From Sphingobacterium siyangense (GTDB taxonomy: Bacteria; Bacteroidota; Bacteroidia; Sphingobacteriales; Sphingobacteriaceae), in contig NZ_VLKR01000008.1 in the NCBI RefSeq assembly GCF_007830445.1, forward strand, positions 62,001 through 126,000: a DNA stretch of 64,000 nt, written 5' to 3'. The notes beneath the pieces are model-generated. The model was not told where the DNA came from. It worked only from the letters and a program-made list of their open reading frames with translations, and searched no databases. A program made the translations under genes and the position numbers. Each line of letters starts with the position of its first letter. The stretch's first letter is position 1. Positions 44,602 through 53,288 of this stretch are shown here, in pieces.

Positions 44602-45255
44602 TTACACGACTAACCCATCGCGCATATGTATCGTTCGGTCCGAAATTCGGGCAAGTTCCTCATTATGGGTAACGATAATAAATGTCTGCTGAAATTTATG
44701 TCTAAGATCAAAAAACAACTGATGCAAAGCTGCTGCATTCTCTGAGTCAAGATTACCCGAAGGTTCATCTGCCAAAATAATGGAAGGATCATTGATCAGA
44801 GCACGAGCCACAGAAACACGTTGTTGTTCTCCGCCAGACATTTCAGCAGGCTTGTGATCAATACGATGAGAAACCCCTAATAGTTCAAGCAATTCTCTTG
44901 CTTTAGCTTCCGCCTCGGACCTCCCCTTTCCTTGAATAAAAGCTGGAATACACACGTTTTCCAAGGCTGTAAATTCAGGCAGCAAATGGTGAAATTGAAA
45001 AACAAAACCAATATGTTCATTTCGGAAAGCACTGAGCTTTTTAGCATTCAATTTTTGAACATCAACACCATTGATGAAAACCGCTCCCTGATCAGGCTTA
45101 TCCAAGGTACCAATGATGTGCAACAGTGTACTTTTACCAGCTCCTGAAGCACCAACAATACTGACGATTTCCCCTTTTTCAACAGCGATATCAACACCTT
45201 TCAAAATTGGTAATGACCCATAAGCTTTGTGAATTCCTTTGGCATGTAACATCAT
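44602..45255 (-). CDS. lolD: Lipoprotein-release-type ABC ATPase (LolD)
   Basis: 217 residues. ATPase of the LolCDE-type system that extracts lipoproteins from the inner membrane. Walker [11 protein letters not shown]-loop QFHHLLPEF, signature [15 protein letters not shown], Walker [10 protein letters not shown] and THNEELA are intact. Two ATGs (45255 and 45252) are possible; the first has the TATCTTTG element 4 nt before it. LolC/E-like permease genes are not beside it. Confidence 0.9.
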   Translation of the reverse strand: MMLHAKGIHKAYGSLPILKGVDIAVEKGEIVSIVGASGAGKSTLLHIIGTLDKPDQGAVFINGVDVQKLNAKKLSAFRNEHIGFVFQFHHLLPEFTALENVCIPAFIQGKGRSEAEAKARELLELLGVSHRIDHKPAEMSGGEQQRVSVARALINDPSIILADEPSGNLDSENAAALHQLFFDLRHKFQQTFIIVTHNEELARISDRTIHMRDGLVV

Positions 45256-45259
45256 AGGA

Positions 45260-45267
45260 CAAAGATA
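45260..45267 (-). promoter_or_regulatory. TAnnTTTG element 4 nt before lolD
   Basis: Reads TATCTTTG on the - strand, then TCCT and ATG. The mRNA start would coincide with the start codon. Confidence 0.5.
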
Positions 45268-45413
45268 AATAAATTTACGATACCACGAGTTTGAATAAAT
45301 AAGCTGTTATTTCTCTATTCCAGCCATTTTATTTTGTCTAAATGTCAAAAAATAGATAAAAGAGCAACTTATCCCTTGTCTTATCCCCCAAAAAATTATA
45401 TTTTTACGCCAAA

Positions 45414-45421
45414 TATTTTTG
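45414..45421 (+). promoter_or_regulatory. TAnnTTTG element 3 nt before sucC
   Basis: TATTTTTG is an exact match and the ATG at 45425 follows after CAA. No -33 TTTG at normal spacing. Confidence 0.45.
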
Positions 45422-45424
45422 CAA

Positions 45425-46618
45425 ATGAACATTCACGAATATCAAGGAAAGCAAATACTAAAGAGCTTTGGTGTGCGCGTACAGGAAGGTATCGTAGCAG
45501 ATACTCCAGAGCAAGCTGTGGAAGCGGCCAAAAAAATGAAAGAAGACTACAATTCTGATTGGGTTGTTGTTAAAGCTCAAATTCACGCTGGTGGCCGTGG
45601 TAAAGGTGGTGGTGTCAAGTTAGCTAAGAACTTAGATGAAGTCAAACAAAGAGCAACTGACATCATTGGCATGCAATTGGTAACGCCTCAAACTGGACCT
45701 GAAGGTAAAAAAGTAAACAAAGTTTTGGTAGCTCAAGACGTTTATTATCCTGGCGAGAGCGAAACAAAAGAATTCTACATGTCTGTATTATTAGACCGTG
45801 CTAAGGGACGTAACATCGTTATGTACTCTACAGAAGGTGGTATGGACATCGAAGAAGTTGCAGAAAAAACACCACACTTGATTTTCAAAGAAGAAATCGA
45901 TCCAAAAGTAGGCTTACAAGGATTCCAAGCACGTAAAATTGCTTTTAATCTTGGTCTTTCTGGTGCTGCACACAAAGAAATGGTGAAATTTGTTGCCGCT
46001 CTTTACAAAGCATACGATTCTACAGACTCTTCTATGTTTGAGATCAATCCGGTATTAAAAACTTCAGACGACAAGATCTTAGCAGTTGATGCGAAAGTAA
46101 ATCTTGATGAGAACGCTTTGTACCGTCACCCAGATTACGCTGCTATGCGTGACGTAACTGAGGAAGATCCAACGGAAGTTGAAGCTGGTGAATCAAACCT
46201 AAACTACGTTAAATTAGATGGTAACGTAGGTTGTATGGTAAATGGTGCTGGTTTAGCAATGGCTACAATGGATATCATCAAATTAGCTGGTGGTGAACCT
46301 GCAAATTTCTTGGACGTAGGTGGTACTGCAAATGCTGAAACTGTAAAAGCTGGTTTCAATATCATTTTAAAAGACCCTAACGTAAAAGCGATCTTAATTA
46401 ATATCTTCGGTGGTATTGTTCGTTGTGACCGTGTTGCTCAAGGTGTAATTGATGCTTACAGCGAAATCGGTAACATCCCTGTTCCAATCATCGTTCGCCT
46501 TCAAGGTACGAATGCTGAAGAAGCGAAAAAATTAATTGATGAGTCCGGTTTACAAGTTTATTCTGCAATCTTATTGAAAGAAGCTGCTGAATTGGTAACG
46601 AAAGTATTGAAAGGTTAA
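45425..46618 (+). CDS. sucC: Succinate-CoA ligase, ADP-forming, beta subunit
   Basis: 397 residues. With SucD it converts succinyl-CoA and ADP (or GDP) to succinate, CoA and ATP in the TCA cycle. The ATP-grasp fold begins [17 protein letters not shown], with [16 protein letters not shown] for nucleotide binding, FEINPVL, and the C-terminal [13 protein letters not shown] and DSTDSSM segments typical of the family. An in-frame TTG at 45419 exists, but the ATG is the standard start. sucD is not next to it; the next gene is asnS. Confidence 0.97.
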   Translation: MNIHEYQGKQILKSFGVRVQEGIVADTPEQAVEAAKKMKEDYNSDWVVVKAQIHAGGRGKGGGVKLAKNLDEVKQRATDIIGMQLVTPQTGPEGKKVNKVLVAQDVYYPGESETKEFYMSVLLDRAKGRNIVMYSTEGGMDIEEVAEKTPHLIFKEEIDPKVGLQGFQARKIAFNLGLSGAAHKEMVKFVAALYKAYDSTDSSMFEINPVLKTSDDKILAVDAKVNLDENALYRHPDYAAMRDVTEEDPTEVEAGESNLNYVKLDGNVGCMVNGAGLAMATMDIIKLAGGEPANFLDVGGTANAETVKAGFNIILKDPNVKAILINIFGGIVRCDRVAQGVIDAYSEIGNIPVPIIVRLQGTNAEEAKKLIDESGLQVYSAILLKEAAELVTKVLKG

Positions 46619-46636
46619 TTCCTTTAATCATCATAA

Positions 46637-46673
46637 CAAAAAACGCGGACTAGTTATAGTCCGCGTTTTTTGT
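46637..46673 (+). terminator. Rho-independent terminator of sucC
   Basis: AAAAAACGCGGACTA, loop GTTA, TAGTCCGCGTTTTTT: a 14-bp stem with T tail. Confidence 0.88.
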
Positions 46674-46937
46674 TTCTACTCTTCCTATCGTTCGCCACAC
46701 AGACAAAAAGTTCTCTTAGCAAACCTATATTCCGTAGCAAAACGAGCTGTGTGCCATTTCCCAATCTTGGAGTTTTCACCTGTCTTTATTTCAACATATA
46801 TTTTCCTTGTGCAGGTTAACGAACCATCTTTAAGTGAATTAAATCAACATTTATAACCAATAAACCAACAGAATAGCTTATTTTTGTATTGCTTTTTTAA
46901 CAAAGCATCTTTTACAAGTCAATCTCCAAAAATTAAG
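46674..46937. promoter_or_regulatory. Upstream region of asnS
   Basis: 264 bp without a gene. A TAnnTTTG match (TATTTTTG, 46879-46886) lies 51 bp before the asnS ATG and is a plausible -7 element. I see no riboswitch or T-box-like structure. Confidence 0.4.
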
Positions 46938-48383
46938 ATGGAACACACAAGAATAAAGGAACTATTGAATGCCACAGAATTTGGCAAAGAGGTCGTTGTT
47001 AAAGGTTGGGTAAGAACTTTCCGCAACAATCAGTTTATAGCAATCAATGACGGTTCGTCAATCAATAATATTCAAGCAGTTGTCGATTTTGAAAATACAC
47101 CTGAAGATATCTTAAAACGTATCACCACTGGAGCCGCAGTTCGCGTAAAAGGTCAATTGATAGAATCACTGGGTAAAGGGCAAAAAGTTGAGGTTAAAGC
47201 TACTGAAGTTAGTATTATTGGCGACTCTGACCCCGAAAAATATCCATTACAACCCAAAAAGCATAGCTTAGAATTTTTACGTGAAATTGCACATTTGCGT
47301 TTCCGTACCGGAACATTCAATGCGGTATTCAAAGTGCGTAATGCTTTAGCATTTGCGGTACACAAGTTTTTTCAGGAAAACGACTTTGTCTACATGCATA
47401 CACCAATCATCACAGGTTCGGATGCGGAAGGTGCTGGAGAAATGTTTCAGGTTACAACCCTGGATTTAAAAAACCCGCCACGCAAAGAAAATGGAGATAT
47501 CGATTTCAAAGAAGACTTCTTTGGAAAACCGACGAACCTTACTGTATCGGGCCAATTGGAAGGTGAGCTTGGTGCCATGGCATTTGGAAACATCTATACG
47601 TTCGGTCCGACATTTAGAGCGGAAAACTCAAATACAACACGTCACTTAGCCGAATTTTGGATGATCGAACCTGAAATGGCTTTCTATGAATTAGAGGACA
47701 ATATGGACTTGGCCGAAGCTTTGCTGAAATATGTGATTAAATATGCTTTGGAAACCTGTCCAGAAGAAATTGAGTTCTTAACCAATCGTTTGTTGGAAGA
47801 AGAGAAATCTAAGCCTGCTGCAGAACGTTCAGAATTAAATCTTGTTGAGAAATTAAACTTCGTATTAACAAACGATTTTGAACGCGTTACCTATACCGAT
47901 GCCGTTGAAATATTAAAGCGTAGCAAACCAAACCAAAAGAAACAATTCAAATATTTAATTGATGATTGGGGTGCTGATTTACAATCGGAACACGAACGCT
48001 ACTTGGTTGAAAAACACTTCAAGAAACCTGTTATCTTAACAGACTATCCGCGCGAAATCAAGTCCTTCTATATGAAGCAAAATGAGCCGGATGCGCAAGG
48101 AAGAAACACCGTACGTGCCATGGATATTCTTTTCCCAGGTATTGGTGAAATGGTCGGTGGTTCGCAGCGTGAAGAAAATCTTGATCGCTTACTCGATCGC
48201 ATGGCTGAAGTTGGTATTCCTGCAGAAGAAATGGAGTGGTTCTTGGATACACGCCGTTTTGGATCGGTACCGCATTCAGGATTTGGCGTAGGTTTTGAAC
48301 GCCTCGTTTTATTCACGACAGGAATGACCAATATTCGCGACGTCATTCCATTCCCACGTACGCCGAAAAACGCAGAATTTTAA
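46938..48383 (+). CDS. asnS: Asparaginyl-tRNA synthetase
   Basis: 481 residues, class II. It charges tRNA-Asn with asparagine. An N-terminal OB-fold anticodon-binding domain ([19 protein letters not shown]) precedes the catalytic core with motif 2-like [20 protein letters not shown] and motif 3 [12 protein letters not shown]. The insertion [17 protein letters not shown] marks AsnRS rather than AspRS. The start at 46938 ([10 protein letters not shown]) follows a long leader. Confidence 0.97.
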   Translation: MEHTRIKELLNATEFGKEVVVKGWVRTFRNNQFIAINDGSSINNIQAVVDFENTPEDILKRITTGAAVRVKGQLIESLGKGQKVEVKATEVSIIGDSDPEKYPLQPKKHSLEFLREIAHLRFRTGTFNAVFKVRNALAFAVHKFFQENDFVYMHTPIITGSDAEGAGEMFQVTTLDLKNPPRKENGDIDFKEDFFGKPTNLTVSGQLEGELGAMAFGNIYTFGPTFRAENSNTTRHLAEFWMIEPEMAFYELEDNMDLAEALLKYVIKYALETCPEEIEFLTNRLLEEEKSKPAAERSELNLVEKLNFVLTNDFERVTYTDAVEILKRSKPNQKKQFKYLIDDWGADLQSEHERYLVEKHFKKPVILTDYPREIKSFYMKQNEPDAQGRNTVRAMDILFPGIGEMVGGSQREENLDRLLDRMAEVGIPAEEMEWFLDTRRFGSVPHSGFGVGFERLVLFTTGMTNIRDVIPFPRTPKNAEF

Positions 48384-48386
48384 TAT

Positions 48387-48430
48387 AAAGAACAACAGCC
48401 AAAACAAAATATTTTGGCTGTTGTTCTTTT
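48387..48430 (+). terminator. Rho-independent terminator of asnS
   Basis: AAAGAACAACAGCCAAAA and TTTTGGCTGTTGTTCTTT form an 18-bp stem with a 7-nt loop, followed by TTT. Confidence 0.85.
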
Positions 48431-48532
48431 AGATATAGCGTATCTGAATGCAGATAATAACCATTGCCCTATTGACATCCTACAACAGCGGCTAAGATTA
48501 AACCTAATTCAGGTACTTAACAAAAATAGAAA

Positions 48533-49153
48533 ATGCTTATTAAGATATATAACGACAATCCTAACCCTAAGGCAATAGAACAGGCCGTTGATATTCTACG
48601 GCGTGGAGGTGTAATCATCTACCCTACTGATACCGTATATGGTATCGGCTGTGATATCACGCAACAAAAAGCCATAGAACGAGTATGTGAAATTAGAGGT
48701 CTAAAACCAGAAAAGGCCAATCTATCATTTATATGCTATGATTTAACAGATATTTCGCAATACACAAAATCCTTCGATACCTCCGTATTCCGTGTATTAA
48801 AAAAAGCCTTGCCTGGACCTTTTACCTTTATTTTTAACGCAACAACTAAAGTCCCTAAGCTACTAAGTTCCAAAAAGAAGACTGTGGGTATACGTGTGCC
48901 AGACAATAATATTGTTCGTGAAATTGTCAAACAATTAGGCAACCCTATTGTGACAACCTCCATTCACGATGAAGATGAAATTATTGAATATTCTACTGAT
49001 CCCGAATTAATTCATGAAAAATACGAAGATCTAGTTGATGCTGTTATTGATGGCGGTTATGGCGATAATGTCGCATCTACCGTGGTCGATCTTACAGAAG
49101 GAACTTTTGATGTTATTCGTGAAGGAAAAGGTGATTTGGAGCAATTCCTATAA
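48533..49153 (+). CDS. YrdC/Sua5/YciO family protein (threonylcarbamoyl-AMP synthase type)
   Basis: 206 residues. The family makes threonylcarbamoyl-AMP for the t6A modification of tRNA. Signatures are GGVIIYPTDTVYGIGCDI (N-terminal) and ALPGPFTFIF. The LKPEKANLSF segment differs from the KRP motif of bona fide TsaC, so it may be a YciO-type paralogue rather than TsaC itself. It ends 48 bp before the candidate origin region. Confidence 0.87.
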   Translation: MLIKIYNDNPNPKAIEQAVDILRRGGVIIYPTDTVYGIGCDITQQKAIERVCEIRGLKPEKANLSFICYDLTDISQYTKSFDTSVFRVLKKALPGPFTFIFNATTKVPKLLSSKKKTVGIRVPDNNIVREIVKQLGNPIVTTSIHDEDEIIEYSTDPELIHEKYEDLVDAVIDGGYGDNVASTVVDLTEGTFDVIREGKGDLEQFL

Positions 49154-49200
49154 AATCAACTTTCAATAGATACTCCCCTTATTAACTATTTGCAAAATTC

Positions 49201-49518
49201 CCAACAACAGCATTGTTGGTAATTTGTGTATAAACTACCCCCATCAACATACTTATCAACAAAACAGGCTACTTATTAACACAAGAAATGTTAATAAGTA
49301 GCCTGCCGACCTATATACATTAACATAAAATGTGCATAAGTACTCCTTTATCAACACTTAATTGTTAATAACGCAAACCAAAAGGATTCAAAAAAACAAC
49401 AAAATGTGCAAAACTAAGGGGTTATACACATAAAAATGTGCATAAGATAACATTCATCGACAAATTTGTTAAATATCGTGTTTATAAATAAACTATACTA
49501 ACAGATCCCTGTGGAAAG
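49201..49518. other. oriC: Candidate replication origin (DnaA-box cluster)
   Basis: 318 bp without a gene. Exact TTATNCACA or TTTTNCACA DnaA boxes: 49225-49233 (-), 49331-49339 (-), 49405-49413 (-), 49422-49430 (+), 49437-49445 (-). Near matches: 49253-49261, 49348-49356 and 49510-49518. Two inverted repeats: 49201-49219 (7-bp arms) and 49265-49305 (17-bp arms). The AT-rich stretch 49446-49500 could unwind. recF and a dciA-like gene lie nearby. Caution: flanking genes point toward the site, which is not typical of an origin. Confidence 0.6.
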
Positions 49519-49953
49519 TTAAGAACGATACGCTACCCGTCTTTTTATCGCTATATTGAAAAGTTCAAATCCGCGCTTTGTTTCTATCAGTAGTTTTCCC
49601 AGAAAAGGAACCAACAATCCAGAAAACAATTCACCTTGGACAAATCTAACTTGCGTAGCGCCCACTTGCTCTAACCTAAAATAATGCTCGCCATCAAAAA
49701 TACCTGGAAAGAATAAATCTCCTTTCCAGCGCAGCTCGCTATTCTGTTCAATAGACAGGAATTTTGGATTCATTTTGATCTTGAATCCGTTTGGTTGTTC
49801 TAAAAGGACTTTGCAGCGTTTTCCGACTACCGGTTGCTTTTCAAACTGTTTGATTGTTGGGCTCCATTGGGAATAAGCCTTAAATTCACTTAATACCTGC
49901 CAAACCTCTTCTGCTGTTGCATCAATGAGAATACTCGTTTCAATCTTTTTCAT
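49519..49953 (-). CDS. SRPBCC (START-like) domain protein
   Basis: 144 residues with the N-terminal pattern IETSILIDATAEEVWQVLSE and a FSGLLVPFLGKLL helix at the end, the START/polyketide-cyclase fold with a hydrophobic ligand cavity. No signal peptide. It could bind a lipid or aromatic ligand; no specific substrate can be inferred. It starts after the Crp-family gene but with a 255-bp gap, so it is probably an independent unit. Confidence 0.82.
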   Translation of the reverse strand: MKKIETSILIDATAEEVWQVLSEFKAYSQWSPTIKQFEKQPVVGKRCKVLLEQPNGFKIKMNPKFLSIEQNSELRWKGDLFFPGIFDGEHYFRLEQVGATQVRFVQGELFSGLLVPFLGKLLIETKRGFELFNIAIKRRVAYRS

Positions 49954-50208
49954 TTTGTACTTTTTATCGCTGAAACGACAAAATAGCTCAAGCTTCTTCA
50001 GCTGTCTTCAAATAACGATAAAACGTATGTGATGCTATTCTAGTTTCATCTTAATTTCAATTATTACAGCTACAAACAAACTATTCCAAGCTTATTATGA
50101 ACCGTATAAATACATAAAATTTTGGTTACGTGTTCGATTAAGCAAGTTGTTCGTTAACAGCTACAAGACAAAACTAGAAAAAGACAGGCAGCTCGCTCTT
50201 GACTTTTA
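49954..50208. other. Intergenic stretch without a recognised feature
   Basis: 255 bp, AT-rich. I see no gene, RNA, repeat or terminator that I can support. Confidence 0.5.
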
Positions 50209-50772
50209 TCAAGAACTTATTTTTGTTCGAATACGACTCAAGGTTTCTGGGCTCATACCCAACACGGAGGCGATATATTGAAGGGGAACTTGTTGGAATA
50301 ATAATTTATGTTGTTCAAAGTATTGGACATACCTTTCTTCCGCTGTTAGACAAATAAAATCCGAGATTCGCTGCTCCATGGTACAAAAGCATTTTGCCAA
50401 AAAAGCCTTCTCAAATTTATTCCATTCCACAATTTCGGATTCCATTCGCTGGTAATCGGACTTTGACAAACGGTATACCGTACAATCGCTAATGCATTGG
50501 AAATTCCATATGGAAGCCCTGTCAAACATGAAAGAAGCAAGATCTGTCACAAAATGATTCCTTGTACCTATCCATTGCGTAAACTCTCCTTTTTTTGACC
50601 AAGCATATTGACGGATTAATCCGGATTCTATCACAAACAGATTGGAAGAGTAATCGCCCGCCTTGATCAGATATTCACCTCGTTTTAATTCAATACGCTC
50701 GAAGTTTGAGAAAAGTTTTAAGGCACTAGCCTCAGAAATAGGAAAAAAATCTCGAAAGAGTTGATCTAACAT
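50209..50772 (-). CDS. Crp/Fnr family transcriptional regulator
   Basis: 187 residues. N-terminal cyclic-nucleotide-binding-like beta roll (ELKRGEYLIKAGDYSSNLFV, IESGLIRQYAW) and a C-terminal winged helix (PLQYIASVLGMSPETLSRIR). Cys-rich Fnr iron-sulfur motif is absent. The pattern is that of the many small Crp-like regulators of Bacteroidota; effector and targets are unknown. It is 11 bp downstream of the dciA-like gene and probably cotranscribed. Confidence 0.88.
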   Translation of the reverse strand: MLDQLFRDFFPISEASALKLFSNFERIELKRGEYLIKAGDYSSNLFVIESGLIRQYAWSKKGEFTQWIGTRNHFVTDLASFMFDRASIWNFQCISDCTVYRLSKSDYQRMESEIVEWNKFEKAFLAKCFCTMEQRISDFICLTAEERYVQYFEQHKLLFQQVPLQYIASVLGMSPETLSRIRTKISS

Positions 50773-50783
50773 GAAAGGAGGTT

Positions 50784-51110
50784 TTATAAAATCACGACTT
50801 CTTCAATAATGACGTGACCTACATATTCATTTACCCTTCCTAGAATTTGTCTTCGCATAAGCGCCAATTCATTCTTAATCACAGCAGACTCCACACGTAC
50901 GAACAGTTTTTTATCACGAACATATAGCTGCTGTGTGCGATTAGCGATAGCTTTACCAATCAATTGAGGCCAAACAGATGCGATCGAAGTTTCATCAAAT
51001 TTTCTTCGTAGTTTATAAGCCTCAAGAAGACGCTCAACCCCCTCCTTAATTGTCATATCGTCGCTTGATCGAATGAATTCCAGGCTTTTTTTAGTTTGCT
51101 TCTTATACAT
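50784..51110 (-). CDS. DUF721 protein, DciA-like
   Basis: 108 residues from the chosen ATG at 51110. The DUF721 pattern is seen in ERLLEAYKLRRKFDETSIAS, VWPQLIGKAIANRTQQLYVR and KLFVRVESAVIKNELALMRR. DUF721 includes DciA, a loader of the replicative helicase DnaB in bacteria without DnaC. The start overlaps the recF end by 8 bp, so translation is coupled. Its place beside recF and near a DnaA-box cluster supports a role in replication. Confidence 0.82.
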   Translation of the reverse strand: MYKKQTKKSLEFIRSSDDMTIKEGVERLLEAYKLRRKFDETSIASVWPQLIGKAIANRTQQLYVRDKKLFVRVESAVIKNELALMRRQILGRVNEYVGHVIIEEVVIL

Positions 51111-52206
51111 TGACTTGTCCTCCTTCAATATCAAATATACGAACAGGTCGGCTGATTTCGTCAAAGATTCGCTGAATTCTCACGGAATCCGTATCTGTCA
51201 GGAAAATCTGTCCAAAATCATCTTCTGAAACCATTTGCATCAATTTATGTGTACGGCGATCATCAAGTTTATCAAAGATGTCATCCAAAAGAAGTAGGGG
51301 CTTAAAACCCTTTTTCTGCTGGAGATAAGAATATTGTGCAAGCTTCAGGGCAATTAGAAAAGATTTTTGTTGGCCCTGAGAACCAAACTTCTTTAAAGCC
51401 ATTCCACCGTGAATGGTAAAGATCAGATCATCTTTATGTATTCCTTGCGTTGTGCGTTCCAGCATACGGTCACGTTCCAAATTCTTCTCCAAAATATTTA
51501 GAAAAGAATCTGTCATTAAAGGCGATTCATATTGTAATTGAACAGACTCTGCATCCTCGGTGAGGAACTGATAGTGTCGGTCAAACTCCGGCTGAAACTC
51601 CTCCATAAAAGACCTTCTTTTTTGAAAAATAATATTTCCAACTTCTTCAAGTTGAAAATTGAGAATTTCGATTAGGCCAAGATCCAATACACTGGTTTGA
51701 CGTGCTTGTTTAAGGAGACTGTTACGTTGGGCTAAAAACTTATTATAAATAATCAGGGTATCTAAATATTTATTATCTGTTTGGGAAATCACATTATCCA
51801 CAAACTTTCTACGCTCTTCACTCCCATCTGTAACGATGATGCTATCGTTTGGGGATACCATGACCAAAGGAAATAAGCCGATATGATCAGCCAGTCGCGG
51901 GTAATCCTTCTTATTTTTTTTAAATTGTTTTTTCTGATTTTTTTTTAGGCTACAAGAAATGAAATCACTAATGGATTCTTTATCAAATTCACCCTGTACC
52001 ATAAACCAATCATTTCCTGATTTGATATGCTGCGAATCAATTGGATTGAAATAACTTTTACAGAGTGATAAATAGTGAATCGCATCCAAAAGATTGGTTT
52101 TACCAACACCATTATTCCCTGTAAACGCATTTACCTCGGGGAGAAATTCCAAAGATGATTCCGAGTAATTCTTGAAATTTAGAACAGAAAGTTGCTTCAG
52201 CCACAT
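51103..52206 (-). CDS. recF: DNA replication and repair protein RecF
   Basis: 367 residues. SMC-like ATPase that loads RecA on gapped DNA with RecO and RecR. Walker A is GNNGVGKTNLLDAIHYLS, the signature SQGQQKSFLIALKLAQY and Walker B PLLLLDDIFDKLDDRRTHKL with the FLTDTDS switch. It starts 5 nt after a TATCTTTG element. It is followed by the DciA-like and Crp genes. Confidence 0.95.
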   Translation of the reverse strand: MWLKQLSVLNFKNYSESSLEFLPEVNAFTGNNGVGKTNLLDAIHYLSLCKSYFNPIDSQHIKSGNDWFMVQGEFDKESISDFISCSLKKNQKKQFKKNKKDYPRLADHIGLFPLVMVSPNDSIIVTDGSEERRKFVDNVISQTDNKYLDTLIIYNKFLAQRNSLLKQARQTSVLDLGLIEILNFQLEEVGNIIFQKRRSFMEEFQPEFDRHYQFLTEDAESVQLQYESPLMTDSFLNILEKNLERDRMLERTTQGIHKDDLIFTIHGGMALKKFGSQGQQKSFLIALKLAQYSYLQQKKGFKPLLLLDDIFDKLDDRRTHKLMQMVSEDDFGQIFLTDTDSVRIQRIFDEISRPVRIFDIEGGQVNV

Positions 52207-52210
52207 AGCA

Positions 52211-52218
52211 CAAAGATA
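52211..52218 (-). promoter_or_regulatory. TAnnTTTG element 4 nt before recF
   Basis: On the - strand TATCTTTG is followed by TGCT and then the recF ATG, so the message would have essentially no leader. Confidence 0.5.
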
Positions 52219-52239
52219 CGCTATTTGGATTGCTAAAAA

Positions 52240-52560
52240 TTATTTTATTTCCTCAAAATCCACAAACTCACCAGCAGTTTCAGTCCCTTTGCGTTCAGGG
52301 CTTTCTTTCGGTGGAATGTAATCGACATGTACCTTACCTTCGGGCTGAGACCTTTTACTTTCCTGTTGCCCTTGACCATTAAATTCATAATAAAAGGTAC
52401 CACCTGATCCTTGGCTACCGTATGCTCCACCCTGCTGCTGCGCTTTTTTCATCAACTTTTCAGCTGCTTTACGCATTGCAAATGGTAAAAATAATCTAAA
52501 TAAGAATCTTACTACAAAGTAAACAGCGAATGTAATAAGTATAAATTTTAAAAATGCCAT
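52240..52560 (-). CDS. DUF4834 family small membrane protein
   Basis: 106 residues with one N-terminal membrane helix (FLKFILITFAVYFVVRFLF), a charged stretch (MRKAAEKLMKKAQQQGG), a Gly/Gln-rich linker and an acidic end (EFVDFEEIK). This is the layout of DUF4834 proteins of Bacteroidota, whose function is unknown. A separate promoter -7 element (TAAATTTG, - strand) lies at 52583-52590. Confidence 0.8.
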   Translation of the reverse strand: MAFLKFILITFAVYFVVRFLFRLFLPFAMRKAAEKLMKKAQQQGGAYGSQGSGGTFYYEFNGQGQQESKRSQPEGKVHVDYIPPKESPERKGTETAGEFVDFEEIK

Positions 52561-52582
52561 AGTTAATTCGTTGCTATTTTAT

Positions 52583-52590
52583 CAAATTTA
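52583..52590 (-). promoter_or_regulatory. Promoter -7 element of the DUF4834 gene
   Basis: TAAATTTG on the - strand, an exact TAnnTTTG match, 22 nt before the start codon. Confidence 0.4.
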
Positions 52591-52649
52591 ACCAATAACT
52601 CGATAAACTGTTGTCTTTAAAATGTCAGATAAGAATTTATTAACAAATT

Positions 52650-53144
52650 TTAAGACTTTCCTAATCGCGCTTTTGTTTCCATAATAATTCGATAGAGCTC
52701 TTCCTGGCGCTGTGTACCCAACACGTAGGTAAGACCATCTTTATCTGTTAAAAAAACAGCATTTTTGCCTCCAGCGAAGAATTTAATCTTTCCTTTAGTG
52801 TGCAGATTATAAACAGGATTATTGAAAAAGAATGTACTATAAGGCGCCTTTTCTATTTTTGTAATGGAGGCAAGATCGATTTTGACGACTCGAGTAGACC
52901 ATAGTCCACTAATAAGTATATGGTCTTGAAATACTTCCGTACGAAATAATACCATATACATCATGACAATAGATGTGATGATAATCCCTACTCCTACAAT
53001 AAAGAACAATTGGCTCGATATCAAATGGTCTAAATTCAAATAAAATGCCGTAAAACAAAAAAGTACGAGCACTAAACGCACGCTGATCCAAACACGGTCA
53101 CGACCTAAATATTGATTTTCCGAATAGAGTACACCTTCTTTCAT
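52650..53144 (-). CDS. Small membrane protein with PH-like C-terminus
   Basis: 164 residues: two membrane helices in the first half (VRLVLVLFCFTAFYLNL, LFFIVGVGIIITSIVMMYMV) and a soluble C-terminal half with strand pattern (EVFQDHILISGLWSTRVVKI). Layout resembles bacterial PH-domain (bPH) membrane proteins; the family is not certain. It is the second gene downstream of tilS, after a 144-bp gap without features. Confidence 0.7.
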   Translation of the reverse strand: MKEGVLYSENQYLGRDRVWISVRLVLVLFCFTAFYLNLDHLISSQLFFIVGVGIIITSIVMMYMVLFRTEVFQDHILISGLWSTRVVKIDLASITKIEKAPYSTFFFNNPVYNLHTKGKIKFFAGGKNAVFLTDKDGLTYVLGTQRQEELYRIIMETKARLGKS

Positions 53145-53288
53145 TTACTTAAGATTTAGCTATTAATTTGGAGACTTCGCACCATTGTCTCTTACTATTT
53201 GAACTCCTCATTAGTATCATTTTTGCTGCTATAGATTTTGTATCATTCAGGATCCTTCCATCATTTTTAGCAGCAACAATTTTTCTTG

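Noticed and set aside
49265..49305. Terminator of the upstream YrdC/YciO-type gene
   Set aside because: The stem is perfect but has no T run behind it and lies 112 bp past the stop codon among DnaA boxes, so I treat it as part of the DnaA-box region.
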